In this document: positions 36,201-44,100 of the stretch, in pieces
Layout of the letters: the number at the start of each line of letters is the position of its first letter
How positions within the stretch are numbered: position 1 is the first letter of the stretch
Origin: Bacillota bacterium
Lineage (GTDB): Bacteria > Bacillota > Clostridia > Acetivibrionales > JAEZXR01
Reading direction: 5' to 3'
Assembly (NCBI GenBank): GCA_023419605.1
Contig: JAEZXR010000023.1
Span: forward strand, 1-48,081
DNA length: 48,081 nucleotides
Program-made: the position numbers and the translations under genes
The notes under the pieces: generated by a model
Seen by the model: only the letters and a program-made list of their open reading frames with translations
Databases searched by the model: none
What the model was told of the DNA's origin: nothing

Positions 36201-39200
36201 TCTAAAAGATAAAAAAATGGAGATGCTGCTCTGCAAACTCCTGTTCGGCCAACTGCAATCCATGGGATTATTTGACGGGAATACGGACACCGGCAATCTC
36301 AAGGGAAAATCCGGAATCATTGCTTTATATGACCGCTGGCTTGAAGAAAGTTTGGCTGTTTTGGTTCGGAAGGGATTCCTTACGTTCGACGGCCAGTCAT
36401 ATTCCATGACCGGTCCGGTTTTGATGGATGTAGAGCATCGATGGCAGGAATGGGAACTGCAAAAGGAATTATGGACGAAAGACCCGGGTATGGAAGCGAA
36501 GGTGATCCTGGTAGAGGCAGTAATGCGGGTTTTACCGGAAATTCTTACGGGAAAACAGCCGGCAACAGCGATCATGTTTCCCAATGCTTCCATGAAATTG
36601 GTAGAGGGAATTTATAAAAACAACAAGGTTGCGGATTACTTTAACGACGTACTGGCAGATACTTTGGTTGCCTATATTGAGGAGCGGCTGCGACAGGATT
36701 CTTCCATGAAAATCCGGATTATAGAGATCGGTGCAGGCACCGGGGGAACCAGTTCAAAGCTATTTGCAAAACTAAAGCCTTACGAAAAGCATATACAGGA
36801 ATATTGCTATACGGATATTTCCAAAGCGTTTTTGCTGCATGCGGAAAAAGAGTACGGTCCGGAAAATCCTTATTTGACCTATCAAATATTTAATGTTGAT
36901 GCACCTGCTGCGGCTCAAAATATCAATGCCGGCGGATACGATGTTGCAGTCGCTGCCAATGTGCTGCATGCTACAAAGAATATCCGGCGTACCTTACGCA
37001 ATGCGAAAGCAGCTCTAAGGAAAAACGGCTTGCTTCTTTTAAATGAAATTACAGACAATACTCTGTTTAACCACCTCACCTTCGGCCTCCTGGAGGGCTG
37101 GTGGCTATACGAGGATCAAAGGCTGCGTATTCCGGGATGTCCCGCACTGTCCTGTGAGTCATGGCAGGCAGCATTGGAAAGCGAGGGCTTTCGGGGAGTC
37201 TTTTTCCCGGTGCGGGAAGCGAATCAATTGGGTCAGCAAATCATTGTCGCCGGAAGTGACGGCATTGTACGCCTAAACCAGCCGACAACAGTAAATGCAG
37301 TGCCGCAATTGCCGACCGTAAAAAAAGAAAGAGGAACGCCTCTTAAAGCAAAGGAAAATCAGAGAAGAAACAATGTGACCGACACGATGCTGGAAGAGTA
37401 TGTCGCTGCCATAATTCGTAAGAACGCTGCAAATATCCTGCGGATTAAGGAAGAAAGGATTCTGGATGAACGGAACTTCTCAGAATATGGCATCGACTCG
37501 ATCCTGGCAGTTAATTTGGTCAATCTGCTCAATGCGCAGTGCAGCATTTCCCTTCAAACGACAGCATTGTTTGACTACAACAGTGTGAACCGGCTTACCC
37601 GGCACATGCTCCGCGAGTATAAACCGGAGCTGCTTTCTCTCATGCAGGAAAGCATTCCGGAAGTACGGGAAGAGCGTATGAAATTGCCCGAAGAGATACT
37701 TCCTGCACCACCCGGAGAGACTCGGAATGGAAGCAGCCTTAGGGAAGAATGCGGGGAAGAAAATAGTAGTGAAATACGGGAAGCGGATTCCGGTATCGCT
37801 GGAGGCCGGAGCCTGTATCACAGGGTTGTTGTGAGCCGTCCCGGGGGGATTGATGATATTCAGGTAACACAGTCGGCAGTTCCGTCACTTAAGGAAAATG
37901 AAGTCCGAGTTGCCGTTCACGCCTTCTCGTTAAATTTTGGCGACTTGTTATGTATACGAGGTTTGTACCCTACAATGCCGCCGTATCCCTTTACTCCGGG
38001 CTTTGAAGCCAGCGGTGTCGTAGTGGATGTAGGCAGTGCAGTTACATCTGTCCGGTGCGGCGATGCGGTCATCGCCGTTATGCAGGGGGCCCTGGGGGGA
38101 CAGGCAAGTATGCTGAGCTGCCCCTCTGCATCCGTATTGAAAAAGCCGGCGAAGCTATCCTTTGAGGAAGCTTGTTCACTGCCCGCGGTTGCTGTAACCA
38201 TGCTTGACGCCTTTCGCAAAGCAAAACTGAAAAAAGGTGAGAAGATTCTGATTCAAACTGCAGCAGGAGGAACCGGACTCATAGCGGTACAATTGGCAAA
38301 GTATTATGGCGCCGAAATTTATGCTACCGCGGGTTCACAGCATAAACTTGATTATTTGAAGGAATTGGGTATTTCCCATCGGATCAATTATCGGGAAATG
38401 GACTTTGAAAAGGAGATTCACCGGCTGACTTATGGAAAAGGTGTGGATGTCGTGATCAATACCTTGCCGGGTGATGCCCTTCAAAAAGGGTTAAACTGCC
38501 TAGCTCCCGGGGGACGGTATATCGAAATTGCCATGACGGCTCTTAAATCGGCTAGGAATATTGACCTATCCGTTTTGAACAGCAATCAAACGTTTTTCAG
38601 TGTAAATATCAGCAAGTTGGCTCTGGAAAATCCGGAATTAATCAAGGAATACTGGAACGAGATGCTCCAGTTGGTGGAAAACGGGGTCATTCAGCCCACC
38701 CTGAGCCAGGTATTTTCCCTGGATGAAATCAAGGAAGCCTATTATCATATGGAGAATAGGGAAAACATAGGGAAAATAGTCGTTTCTGTCCCAGAAAGCT
38801 ACCGTTTCGGAAAGACTGACCCAACAAAGATTTCGTTAAACGGGGGGGAAACGTTTGCACCAGCCTCCTCAGAAGGAATCGCCATCGTTGGGATGAGTGG
38901 AAAATTTCCCATGTCCCGTGATTTGAACGAGTTTTGGCAAAACAATGTGGACGGAAAGAATTGTATCACGGAAATTCCGGAGGAACGCTGGGATTGGAAG
39001 GCAATTTACGGCGATCCCCATGAGGATGACAGCAAATGCAACATCCACTGGGGGGGATTTATCGAAGGCGTCAAAGATTTCGATCCGTTGTTCTTCGGCA
39101 TTTCTCCGCGGGAAGCCGAAATTATGGACCCTCAGCAACGGTTATTGATGACCTATGTCTGGATGGCACTTGAAGATGCCGGCATCCCTCCGAAAACACT

Positions 39201-41178
39201 GTCGCAGCGCGCCACAGGAGTCTTTGTTTCCGCTGCACCGAATGAATACGCAAATATTGTAGATATTCCGGAAGGAAATCCGCTAACCATGACAGCGGCA
39301 CTTCCGGCCATGATTCCTAACCGCATATCATATGCCCTGGATCTGCACGGGCCCAGTGAGTATTGTAATACGGGTTGTTCTTCCGCACTGGTTGCATTGC
39401 ATCGGGCGATTCAATCCATTCAAAACCGGGAATGCAGCCAGGCAATCGTAGGTGCTGTTAACCTGCTTCTTTCACCCAGGGCATTTATTAACTTGGGAGC
39501 CATGGGGTATTTAAGCCCGGATGGGCGCTCCAAGCCTTTCCAACAAGAGGCTGACGGCTTTGTACGAAGTGAAGGTGTCGGCGTAATTATATTGAAGCCT
39601 TTACAGGATGCAATTAAAGACCGGGATCCTATCTATGCAGTTATCAAGGGAACAGGCGTTTGCCATGGCGGTAAGGGGCTCTCATTGACGGCACCCACCG
39701 CAAACGGAATGAAAAATGCCATGATCCAGGCCTACCAGGCAGCAGGTATTGACCTGCGTACAGTATCCTATATAGAAGCTCACGGGACTGCCTCCCTCTT
39801 AGGTGATGCCATTGAAATCAGTGCATTAAAAACGGCCTACCGGGAGCTGGCGGAAAAATACCCGCAGGAATCTCCTGTTGAAGCTACGTGCTATATCGGC
39901 AGCTTAAAACCCTGCATGGGGCATGGCGAGCTTGTATCCGGCATGGCTGCCTTATATAAAGCGGTTTTATCCATACGTCATCAGCGCATTCCCGGAATTC
40001 CCGGACTTACCGCATTGAATGAAAATATTTCTCTGGAAGGGAGCCCCTTTAAGTTCACAAACGAGAGTCGGACCTGGGAAGCATTGAGAAATGCGGAGGG
40101 AAACCCTTTGCCGCGTCGGGCAGGTATTAACAGCTATGGAATTGGGGGCGTTAACGCACATGTGGTGATGGAGGAATACATTCCCCCGAAGGAAAGAAGT
40201 ATGCATGTGCCCCGGAGGAATAAACCCCAGATATTTGTTTTTTCTGCCAGGAACCAGGATCGGCTTCAGGCGGTTGTACAACAAACGGCTGACTTTATCG
40301 CGGCTTCGCAGGAACTATCATTATCCGATCTTGCTTATACACTGCAAGTAGGACGTGAAGAAATGGAATCCAGATTGGCATTGATAGCTACCCATAAGGA
40401 AGAGCTTCTTAAAGGCTTAAAGGAATATAGGAAGGCGGTACAGGAAAATAGGAGTATCGAAGGCATAGCAGTTTTCAAAGGTGATTTGGAGGAAGAGCCT
40501 TCAGCCGATAGGACGCTATTTTCAGATAGGGTGGGCGAAATTGCAGCATATGAATGCCTGGCGGAAAATGACCTTCAAAAAATAGCCGCTCACTGGGTAA
40601 GAGGAGGCAAGATTCCATGGGAGAAGCTTCATAAGGAAGAGGACGTCAGAAGGATTCCATTACCTACATATCCTTTTAGCATGAAGGCCTATTGGATTTC
40701 AACACAGGACCGGGGGGCATCCATACCCCCCAGCAGGAAAAGAGAACAGGAGCTTGTACTATCGGATCGGCATGCCGCTACGGAAAAAGTTCGCGGGTAT
40801 ATTTTAGAATTTTTATCCCATGAACTGAGCCTTCCCGCCAGTATCATCAATATTGATAGAAATATTCAAAATTACGGTGCGGACTCAATCCTGTATATGA
40901 AACTCATGCGGGGCATCGAGCATCGGCTTGGAATCAAAGTAAAAGTCCGGGAAATGCTGGAGTATCGGACCGTAACGTCTTTATCGGCGTACGTAACCTC
41001 GAGAATAGAGAATTCCTGCTCTCAAAAGATGGCTGTCTCCGCAGAGCCCGAAACAAAGCCTCCCAAAGCAGGCGATTATAAGGATGAGCAAATCATCCGG
41101 GCAATGGAAGCTGTCATCCGGGGAAAGCTGGACCTGCAGGATGTTCGTGAACTCATAAAAGAGGGGGGAATCCGATGA
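26695..41178 (+). CDS. AT-less modular polyketide synthase (4827 residues)
   Basis: This protein carries 16 recognisable domains in the order ACP-ACP, KS-DH-ACP-ER, KS-DH-KR-ACP(inactive)-cMT-ACP-ER, KS-ACP. Each KS is followed by a linker of about 190 residues without FPGQGS or GHSxGE, so no AT is built in: malonyl units must be loaded in trans. GGAGAG before ATG 26695 supports the start. The chain should carry a methyl branch (cMT) and reduced C-C bonds (two ERs). The last 30 residues (IIRAMEAVIRGKLDLQDVRELIKEG) look like a docking helix pair matching the start of the next protein, whose ATG overlaps this stop by four bases. No thioesterase is present. The gene is one open frame with no internal break; individual modules are annotated separately. 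Confidence 0.95.
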   Translation: MKNQRTYIEAQVKEVVLGLLNDRDEVSDLDKSFLELGINSVLAVELVEALNQRLGINLGVEVVFDYKGIKELVGYILDTSTTKGKTRSKKNKDNKIRQELEIQVKEVMADLLKPMGESLDLNNGFLELGINSVLAVEMVETLNQKLKIDLGVEVIFDYRGAKELSEFIYNQYGLLCGRDGASQKSAADDGLLAEKSKIDSEANKVIMTDDKEDRSDFRFPEENQISDIAIIGMSGRFAGANTLEEFWEHLQAGDSCIEEITREGWEENKYFDPNPLEKNKSISKWGGLLQEIDKFDAPFFNISPLEAERMDPQQRLFLEEAFKVFEDGGYSADALSGRKIGIFVGGRTSDYKEKTLMEEEINSQTFLGNDMSILAARISYFLNLKGPNLSVDTACSSSLAAIHLASESIRSGESEMALAGGVFIVSSPEFYVMASKTNMLSPDGKCKTFDDTANGIVVGEGVGALLLKRFDSALKDGDHIYGIIKGSQINQDGRTKGITAPSMLSQKSLIYETYKNARISPETISYIEAHGTGTKLGDPIEIKALTEAFRMFTDKTQFCAIGSHKPNFGHTIMSAGIAGVFKILLGMKYGKIPPTLHVTETNKHIDFESSPFFINTKLSEWKREDGVPLRAGVSSFGFSGTNCHVVIEEPPVRKKSDAARTRPYYFFPFSAKTVTALNQKLKDMEQWLQKESHRCSVEDVFFTLLLGRTHFPVRCAFIAKDMEELQQEISKVLKQGTSENYLRNERQPSSPVEPLLKELKEYGSQLIEELRESDELPAEEYKEKIFLLASLYNKQYDLPWECLFGNGTYRRIPLPTYPFDKERYWIPRTAFSPTKQRPEYSLHPLLHQNTSTLSEQRFSSTFTGQEFFLKDHVVKGEKVLPGAASLEMTRAAVAQSINLENRNKRICIKNVVWIRPIMVGKEPIQVHIGLYPEDRGEIAYEIYSENIGMPSTRIVYCRGHAMQNFLADAAADLTLLQEQCSQNVISAEECYTIFSAMGLEYGPGHRGIERICLGDGKALAKLFLPSSVSGTQDRYALHPSLIDSALQASVSLMVDLGHTLKAGNLEPLKPFMPFALRELEILENCSPVMWAFIRFTEGSTSEDALKKLDIDLLEDTGKVCVRMKGFSARRLEEEISAQALNSQTFFSPNEENIFQKQQPKPDFIAAEQMYANHQASAQEEYLPPAEADIGGALHVGGGITDQMVENHVRTFIRESIAEALRMEEGQIQDGLSFSSYGIDSIIAVGLINLINGKCRIALQTTVVFDYNNVNQLTRHILQEHKPTLISSLRGNMAEIRNSGIERVEAAAVINENVRNNSSQSGENPVRKRFSSSEVHLYPAQDLWRNPTGYYRVVIERPGGVDDLQVVQAPVPALGEHEVRIAVRAFSLNFGDLLCVRGLYPTMPPYPFTPGFEASGVVVDVGHAVTSVRCGDEVIAVLQESLGGHASLVTCPAESVLKKPESLSFEEACSLPAVAVTMIDAFRKARLKRGERILIQTAAGGTGLIAVQLAKYYGAEIYATASSQHKLDYLKKLGVTYGINYLETDFAQEVQRLTGGKGVDVIINTLPGDALQKGLNCLSPGGRYIEIAMTALKTAKTIDLSVLSSNQTFHSVNVSKLGLEDPHLMKEYRSEMLQLVEQGIIKPTLSRVFSLDQVKEAYKYMENRHNIGKIIVCIPERYRFDRGASVIPAVSKEGIAIIGMSGRFAKSNHVNELWEHLSGGRDATEEVTRWDLSAHYPQNEKYCNHGGFIENIAGFDPLFFNISGLEATYMDPQQRVFLEESWKTLEDAGYAGVGSEGRRCGVYVGCHGGDYQKLFDENAPAQAFWGNAGSVIPARISYYLDLHGPAVAIDTACSSSLVAIHIACQGLWSKETDMALAGGVFLQCTPEFHLACSRAGMLSPTGHCHTFDERADGFVPGEGVGVIALKRLEDAIADGDHIYGVIRGSGINQDGATNGITAPSMNAQERLEHYVYNTFGINPERIGMVEAHGTGTKLGDPIEFEALTKAFRRYTDKKQFCAIGSIKANIGHTSAAAGVAGVIKILLAFRHKQIPPSSHFQLGNSNIEFKDSPFYVNTDSVEWDAQPGFRRCAAVSSFGFSGTNAHMVIEEAPPVERRHPENPGYLVVLSAHTFMQLQQQAEQLAAFCESEAPFDLGDMSFTLLMGRKHFYHRLACVVRSRNELTKLLRKWLEKGKLPEVYISEINENSCREQPSLKRYGNECILNCRRGTGTNRYLEDLAAIAELYVQGYSLDFDQLYPKGQNGRISLPVYPFAGERYWVSENVDASGKVQTKFLSAAAFIHPLLHRNTSVFSQQRFSSTFTGREFFVRDHVVRGQRVLPGVAYLEMAMAAVLQAAELQEESLAFRMENVAWIQPISVGNAPVQVDIHLFPKENGEIHYEIYTRSSRPGQTGTEAVLHCQGSVLPGTATKAPVLDILSLTSACSGSLLLSGQVYENFKSIGIDYGRGHRGIEKIYAAPGQVLAEILLPSCVSNTLHQFFLHPSIMDCALQAAAGLEMLSGSFKLALPFALQELEVYGRCTSHMWALVRYSDANENNSEIAKMDIELCDETGKVCIRLRGLTARMMEGKFTAAPSAVSGATSDGFPTGTVVLTPCWEAMQPQESQIFPLPTEKVVVIGGVEEHKNALLQHCSHARFLDILPQDSIEEIESKLGSYDPIQHIVWMAPQHVLKCPDLDALIDGQNQGVIQVYRIIKSLLRLGYGSKNLGWNLISIQSQPAHKNDRINPMYAGLHGLAGSLAKEYPNWKIKMVDIEAAEALPAADIFSLPVNSQGNLLLYRNYEWYRQKLVPVNPAPLEKSFYRPEGVYVVVGGAGGIGEVWTEYMIRTYDARIIWIGRRQKDADIERKLKRLAALGQEPLYIPADATDRSALQKAYETIKSRYSCIHGVIHSAIVLQDRSLANMEEQRFRAVLSTKVDVSVRIAQVFGQEPLDFILFFSSMNSFTKAPGQSNYVAGCTFEDAFARYLSQEKSYAVKVVNWAYWGSVGIVASKSYRERMAQQGFGSIEPPEAMEVLEMLLAGPIDQVALLKTVGPLELEGMDLRESIVIYDEKLPLIAADTLTSLPKTLNAQSEQDLRNEIQLALVRNASELLTVKVEEIDPDAGFDEYGLELVKISEFADKLNGEFGLELTSAEIYSCYTLKHLADYIIKEHKDVLLKDKKMEMLLCKLLFGQLQSMGLFDGNTDTGNLKGKSGIIALYDRWLEESLAVLVRKGFLTFDGQSYSMTGPVLMDVEHRWQEWELQKELWTKDPGMEAKVILVEAVMRVLPEILTGKQPATAIMFPNASMKLVEGIYKNNKVADYFNDVLADTLVAYIEERLRQDSSMKIRIIEIGAGTGGTSSKLFAKLKPYEKHIQEYCYTDISKAFLLHAEKEYGPENPYLTYQIFNVDAPAAAQNINAGGYDVAVAANVLHATKNIRRTLRNAKAALRKNGLLLLNEITDNTLFNHLTFGLLEGWWLYEDQRLRIPGCPALSCESWQAALESEGFRGVFFPVREANQLGQQIIVAGSDGIVRLNQPTTVNAVPQLPTVKKERGTPLKAKENQRRNNVTDTMLEEYVAAIIRKNAANILRIKEERILDERNFSEYGIDSILAVNLVNLLNAQCSISLQTTALFDYNSVNRLTRHMLREYKPELLSLMQESIPEVREERMKLPEEILPAPPGETRNGSSLREECGEENSSEIREADSGIAGGRSLYHRVVVSRPGGIDDIQVTQSAVPSLKENEVRVAVHAFSLNFGDLLCIRGLYPTMPPYPFTPGFEASGVVVDVGSAVTSVRCGDAVIAVMQGALGGQASMLSCPSASVLKKPAKLSFEEACSLPAVAVTMLDAFRKAKLKKGEKILIQTAAGGTGLIAVQLAKYYGAEIYATAGSQHKLDYLKELGISHRINYREMDFEKEIHRLTYGKGVDVVINTLPGDALQKGLNCLAPGGRYIEIAMTALKSARNIDLSVLNSNQTFFSVNISKLALENPELIKEYWNEMLQLVENGVIQPTLSQVFSLDEIKEAYYHMENRENIGKIVVSVPESYRFGKTDPTKISLNGGETFAPASSEGIAIVGMSGKFPMSRDLNEFWQNNVDGKNCITEIPEERWDWKAIYGDPHEDDSKCNIHWGGFIEGVKDFDPLFFGISPREAEIMDPQQRLLMTYVWMALEDAGIPPKTLSQRATGVFVSAAPNEYANIVDIPEGNPLTMTAALPAMIPNRISYALDLHGPSEYCNTGCSSALVALHRAIQSIQNRECSQAIVGAVNLLLSPRAFINLGAMGYLSPDGRSKPFQQEADGFVRSEGVGVIILKPLQDAIKDRDPIYAVIKGTGVCHGGKGLSLTAPTANGMKNAMIQAYQAAGIDLRTVSYIEAHGTASLLGDAIEISALKTAYRELAEKYPQESPVEATCYIGSLKPCMGHGELVSGMAALYKAVLSIRHQRIPGIPGLTALNENISLEGSPFKFTNESRTWEALRNAEGNPLPRRAGINSYGIGGVNAHVVMEEYIPPKERSMHVPRRNKPQIFVFSARNQDRLQAVVQQTADFIAASQELSLSDLAYTLQVGREEMESRLALIATHKEELLKGLKEYRKAVQENRSIEGIAVFKGDLEEEPSADRTLFSDRVGEIAAYECLAENDLQKIAAHWVRGGKIPWEKLHKEEDVRRIPLPTYPFSMKAYWISTQDRGASIPPSRKREQELVLSDRHAATEKVRGYILEFLSHELSLPASIINIDRNIQNYGADSILYMKLMRGIEHRLGIKVKVREMLEYRTVTSLSAYVTSRIENSCSQKMAVSAEPETKPPKAGDYKDEQIIRAMEAVIRGKLDLQDVRELIKEGGIR
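27370..31740 (+). other. PKS module A: KS-DH-ACP-ER
   Basis: KS (residues 226-650) has the intact triad C395 (DTACSSS), H530 (EAHGTGT) and H570. DH (843-1134) has the HxxxGxxxxP motif (H872 in DHVVKGEKVLP) and D1043 in HPSLIDSALQ. ACP (about 1200-1285) has S1240. ER (1349-1680) is of the medium-chain quinone-oxidoreductase type, with IQTAAGGTGLIAVQLAKYYGAE for NADPH. There is no KR, although the DH needs a hydroxyl; the linker between DH and ACP is only about 65 residues. The ER stands after the ACP rather than between DH and KR. Confidence 0.9.
31765..38810 (+). other. PKS module B: KS-DH-KR-(inactive ACP)-cMT-ACP-ER
   Basis: KS (residues 1692-2109, C1852) is complete. DH (2299-2582) has DHVVRGQRVLP and HPSIMDCALQ. 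KR (about 2605-3060) has GGAGGIGEVWTEYM for NADPH, the catalytic Ser and Tyr in FFSSMNSF and GQSNYVAG, and VLQD at the LDD position, which points to a B-type (D-hydroxy) ketoreductase. C-methyltransferase (about 3180-3540) has SAM motif IIEIGAGTGGTSSKL. ACP (3565-3645) has S3602 in YGIDSILAV. ER2 (3706-4045) is nearly the same as ER1. Full reduction plus alpha-methylation is predicted. Confidence 0.88.
36004..36188 (+). other. Degenerate ACP between KR and cMT
   Basis: Residues about 3104-3165 align with carrier domains (DAGFDEYGLELVKISEFADKLN...LTSAEIYS-x-TLKHLADYI), but the phosphopantetheine Ser is Leu3125 (YGLELV where YGxDSx is expected). It cannot carry an acyl chain and is probably a vestige or a structural element next to the methyltransferase. 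Confidence 0.75.
38869..41178 (+). other. PKS module C: atypical KS-ACP and C-terminal docking segment
   Basis: KS (residues 4059-4498) keeps C4228, but in NTGCSSALVAL rather than DTACSSS. It has CHGGKGLSLTAP in place of the usual NQDG-x3-GITAP, HGTASLLGDAIE instead of HGTGTxLGDPIE, and KPCMGHGELVSG around the second His. All three catalytic residues remain. ACP (4690-4765) has S4731 in YGADSILYMKL, with no Trp six residues after it, so it does not look like a beta-branching ACP. No reducing domains are present. Confidence 0.82.
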
Positions 41179-44100
41179 ATTTAAAGGAAATTTTTGAAGC
41201 GTATAAAGAGGGAAGCCTGTCAACTGCCCAATTGCAGGAACAGTTGGATGCATTCGAGCGAGAATCTTTCAAAAGCCCCCTTTCGGAAGGGCAAAAAGGA
41301 TTGTGGATACTGCAAAAAATGGTTCCCGGTATGAGTGCTTATAATGTTCCTCTTTGTTTCCGAATGGCTGGAGAATTGGATGTTGAGAAATTTAAACAGG
41401 CATCTGACTTCTTATTAAGGCAGTACCCCATTCTGAATAGTGTAGTTGCAGTGGAAAACGGAATTCCGTATCAACAGTACGGACGATCAGGTTCGATCGT
41501 CTTTTTTGAGGAAGATGTTTCAGGCTTTGAACTGCCGGAAATCCTTTCCACCCTTAAGGAAAAGGCGGGAGAACCCTTTTCTCTGGAGGAAGGTCCGTTA
41601 CTGCGGGTTTGTGTTTTATCCCGTTCGAAAAGGGAGTTTTATCTGCTCATCACAATTCATCATATCATATTTGACGGAAGTTCCTTTCTTCCCCTGATAA
41701 CAACGCTCCTTGACGCCTACAGGGAGATGCTTCAGGGAAGAACTCCTGACGTACTGCCGTTTTCCTCCAGCTACAGCGATTTTGTCGCATGGGAACGCAC
41801 GATGCTGGAGGGAAAAGAGGGAGAGGAGCATCGGGCCTATTGGAAACAGCAGCTATCGGGAACGCTGCCTGCCCTGGAGCTTCCGGCAGACTATCCCCGT
41901 TCTTCCGGGCAGAGCTTTCAAGGTCAGGTGTATACCTGCCCGCTTTCATCGGAGTTAAGCCGGCAGGTGAAGGAATTTGCCCTATGGCAAAAGGTGAACC
42001 CTTCTATTGTATTTTTGAGTGTTTTAAAAGTACTGTTATACCGCTATACGAATCAGGAGGATATTATTGTAGGAATCCCAACGATGGGGCGCCCGCAGGA
42101 GCGTTTTGATGCTTTAATCGGTTATTTTATCAACATGGTTGCAGTACGAAGCCGTGAGGTAGGGACAAAGCCATTTGAAGCCTTTATTCAGGAAATCCAG
42201 GTAAACCTGGCGGATGCTTTGGACCATGCCGCCTATCCTTTTCCTGTTCTGGTACGGGAACTGGATGTGCTTCGTGAACCCGGAAGCTCTCCGGTATTTC
42301 AAATCGCATTTTATTATCAAAACTTTCTTCATGCCGAGAGCCTGAAAAACTTACAGAAGCGTTATCAGCCGATGTTTTCAATGGAACTCGTTCCGCAAGT
42401 TCACCAGCAGGGAGAATATGAATTTGAACTGGAAGTTTTTGAACAGGAAGACCGGTTTACTCTCAATATGAAGTATGACCCTCATTTATTTTCAGCTCCC
42501 ACCGTCATGCGAATGATGGAGCATTATGTAAAATTATTGGAAGGTGTTATGGCTGATCCTGCACTAATGCCGGGAGACTATCCTTTATCCTCAAAAGCAG
42601 AGCAAGATACGGTCGTAAACCACTGGAATACCACTAAAGCAGAGTATCCGCAGGACAAGTGTTTCCATATGCTGTTTGAAAACCAGGCCCGAAAAACACC
42701 GGATGCCGTTGCGGTTTCGTATGAAGACGAATGCCTTACCTACCGGGAGTTGGATGAGCGGAGCAGTTGCTTAGCCATCTACCTGCAAAAATACGGGGTA
42801 ACACCTGACTGCCTGGTGGGCATTTGTGTAGAACGTTCACTGGAGATGGTAATAGGGCTATTGGGGATTCTCAAAGCCGGAGGCGCTTATGTTCCCCTGG
42901 ACCCGGACTATCCGACGGACCGGCTTCAATATATGCTGCAGGATAGCGGGGCTTCCCTTGTGCTCACCCAATCCGGATTGGCCGGTAAACTATCTCAATT
43001 TGCAGGCAAGCTCAACAAAATTATTGCCCTGGATAAAGACTGGCATGAAATCGAACGGGCTGCAAAAACGGAAAAAATACTTAAGCGGGAGGTAGAGCCA
43101 GGGCATCTGGCGTATGTGATTTATACCTCCGGCAGTACAGGTAAGCCGAAAGGAGTAATGATTCCTCATAAAGCATTAACAAACTTCCTCATCTCCATGG
43201 GCAGAAAACCCGGCTTGACTTCAGAAGACAAAGTGCTTGCCGTGACAACCTATTGTTTTGATATCGCGGGTTTGGAAATTTATTTACCCCTGCTTTACGG
43301 TGCTCAATGCCGTATCTGCAGTGCAGAAAAAATAAAGGATGCGGAAAAACTCCGCCAGGAAATCCGAAGGATAAAACCGACCCTTATGCAGGCGACTCCG
43401 GTTACCTGGATGATGCTCTTCCAAACCGGCTGGAAAAATGAAGAAAATATAAAGATACTGTGCGGAGGTGAAGCACTGCCGGAAAAGCTAAAACAAGATT
43501 TTATCCGTACCCGCTGTGATGCTTGGAACATGTTTGGTCCCACGGAAACCACCATTTGGTCCACCATCCAGCACATTGAGGAAGGAGAGCCCGTCACCAT
43601 CGGCAAACCCATAGCCAATACGCAGGTCTATATTTTGGACAAAAACCTCAAATCCGTCCCTGTGGGCGTTCCGGGCGAAATCTGTGTCGCCGGCGATGGT
43701 GTAGCCAGAGGATATTTGAACAGACCTGAGCTTACTGCGGAAAAATTTGTGGATAACCCGTTTCAAACCGGCACAAAGCTTTATAAAACAGGGGATTCAG
43801 GACGGTGGCTTACAAGCGGCAACATTGAATTTTTAGGACGGACGGATCATCAGGTAAAAATCCGCGGTTTTAGGATTGAGACGGGCGAGATTGAAAATCA
43901 AATGAACACGCACCCGGAAATCCGGCACAGTGCGGTAATCGCTAGGAATCTGGACGGTATTAATCAATTAGTAGCCTATTATGTCCGTAAGAATCAAATT
44001 TCCGATATTCAGGGAGACGGAGGGGAATCCACCCGTTCACAGAGCCTTCGGGAATATTTGAAGTTAAATCTGCCGGATTATATGATTCCGGGAATTTTCA

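Noticed and set aside
40861..40930. Last ACP of the first PKS as a beta-branching ACP
   Set aside because: The Trp that marks such ACPs six residues after the serine is absent (DSILYMKL).
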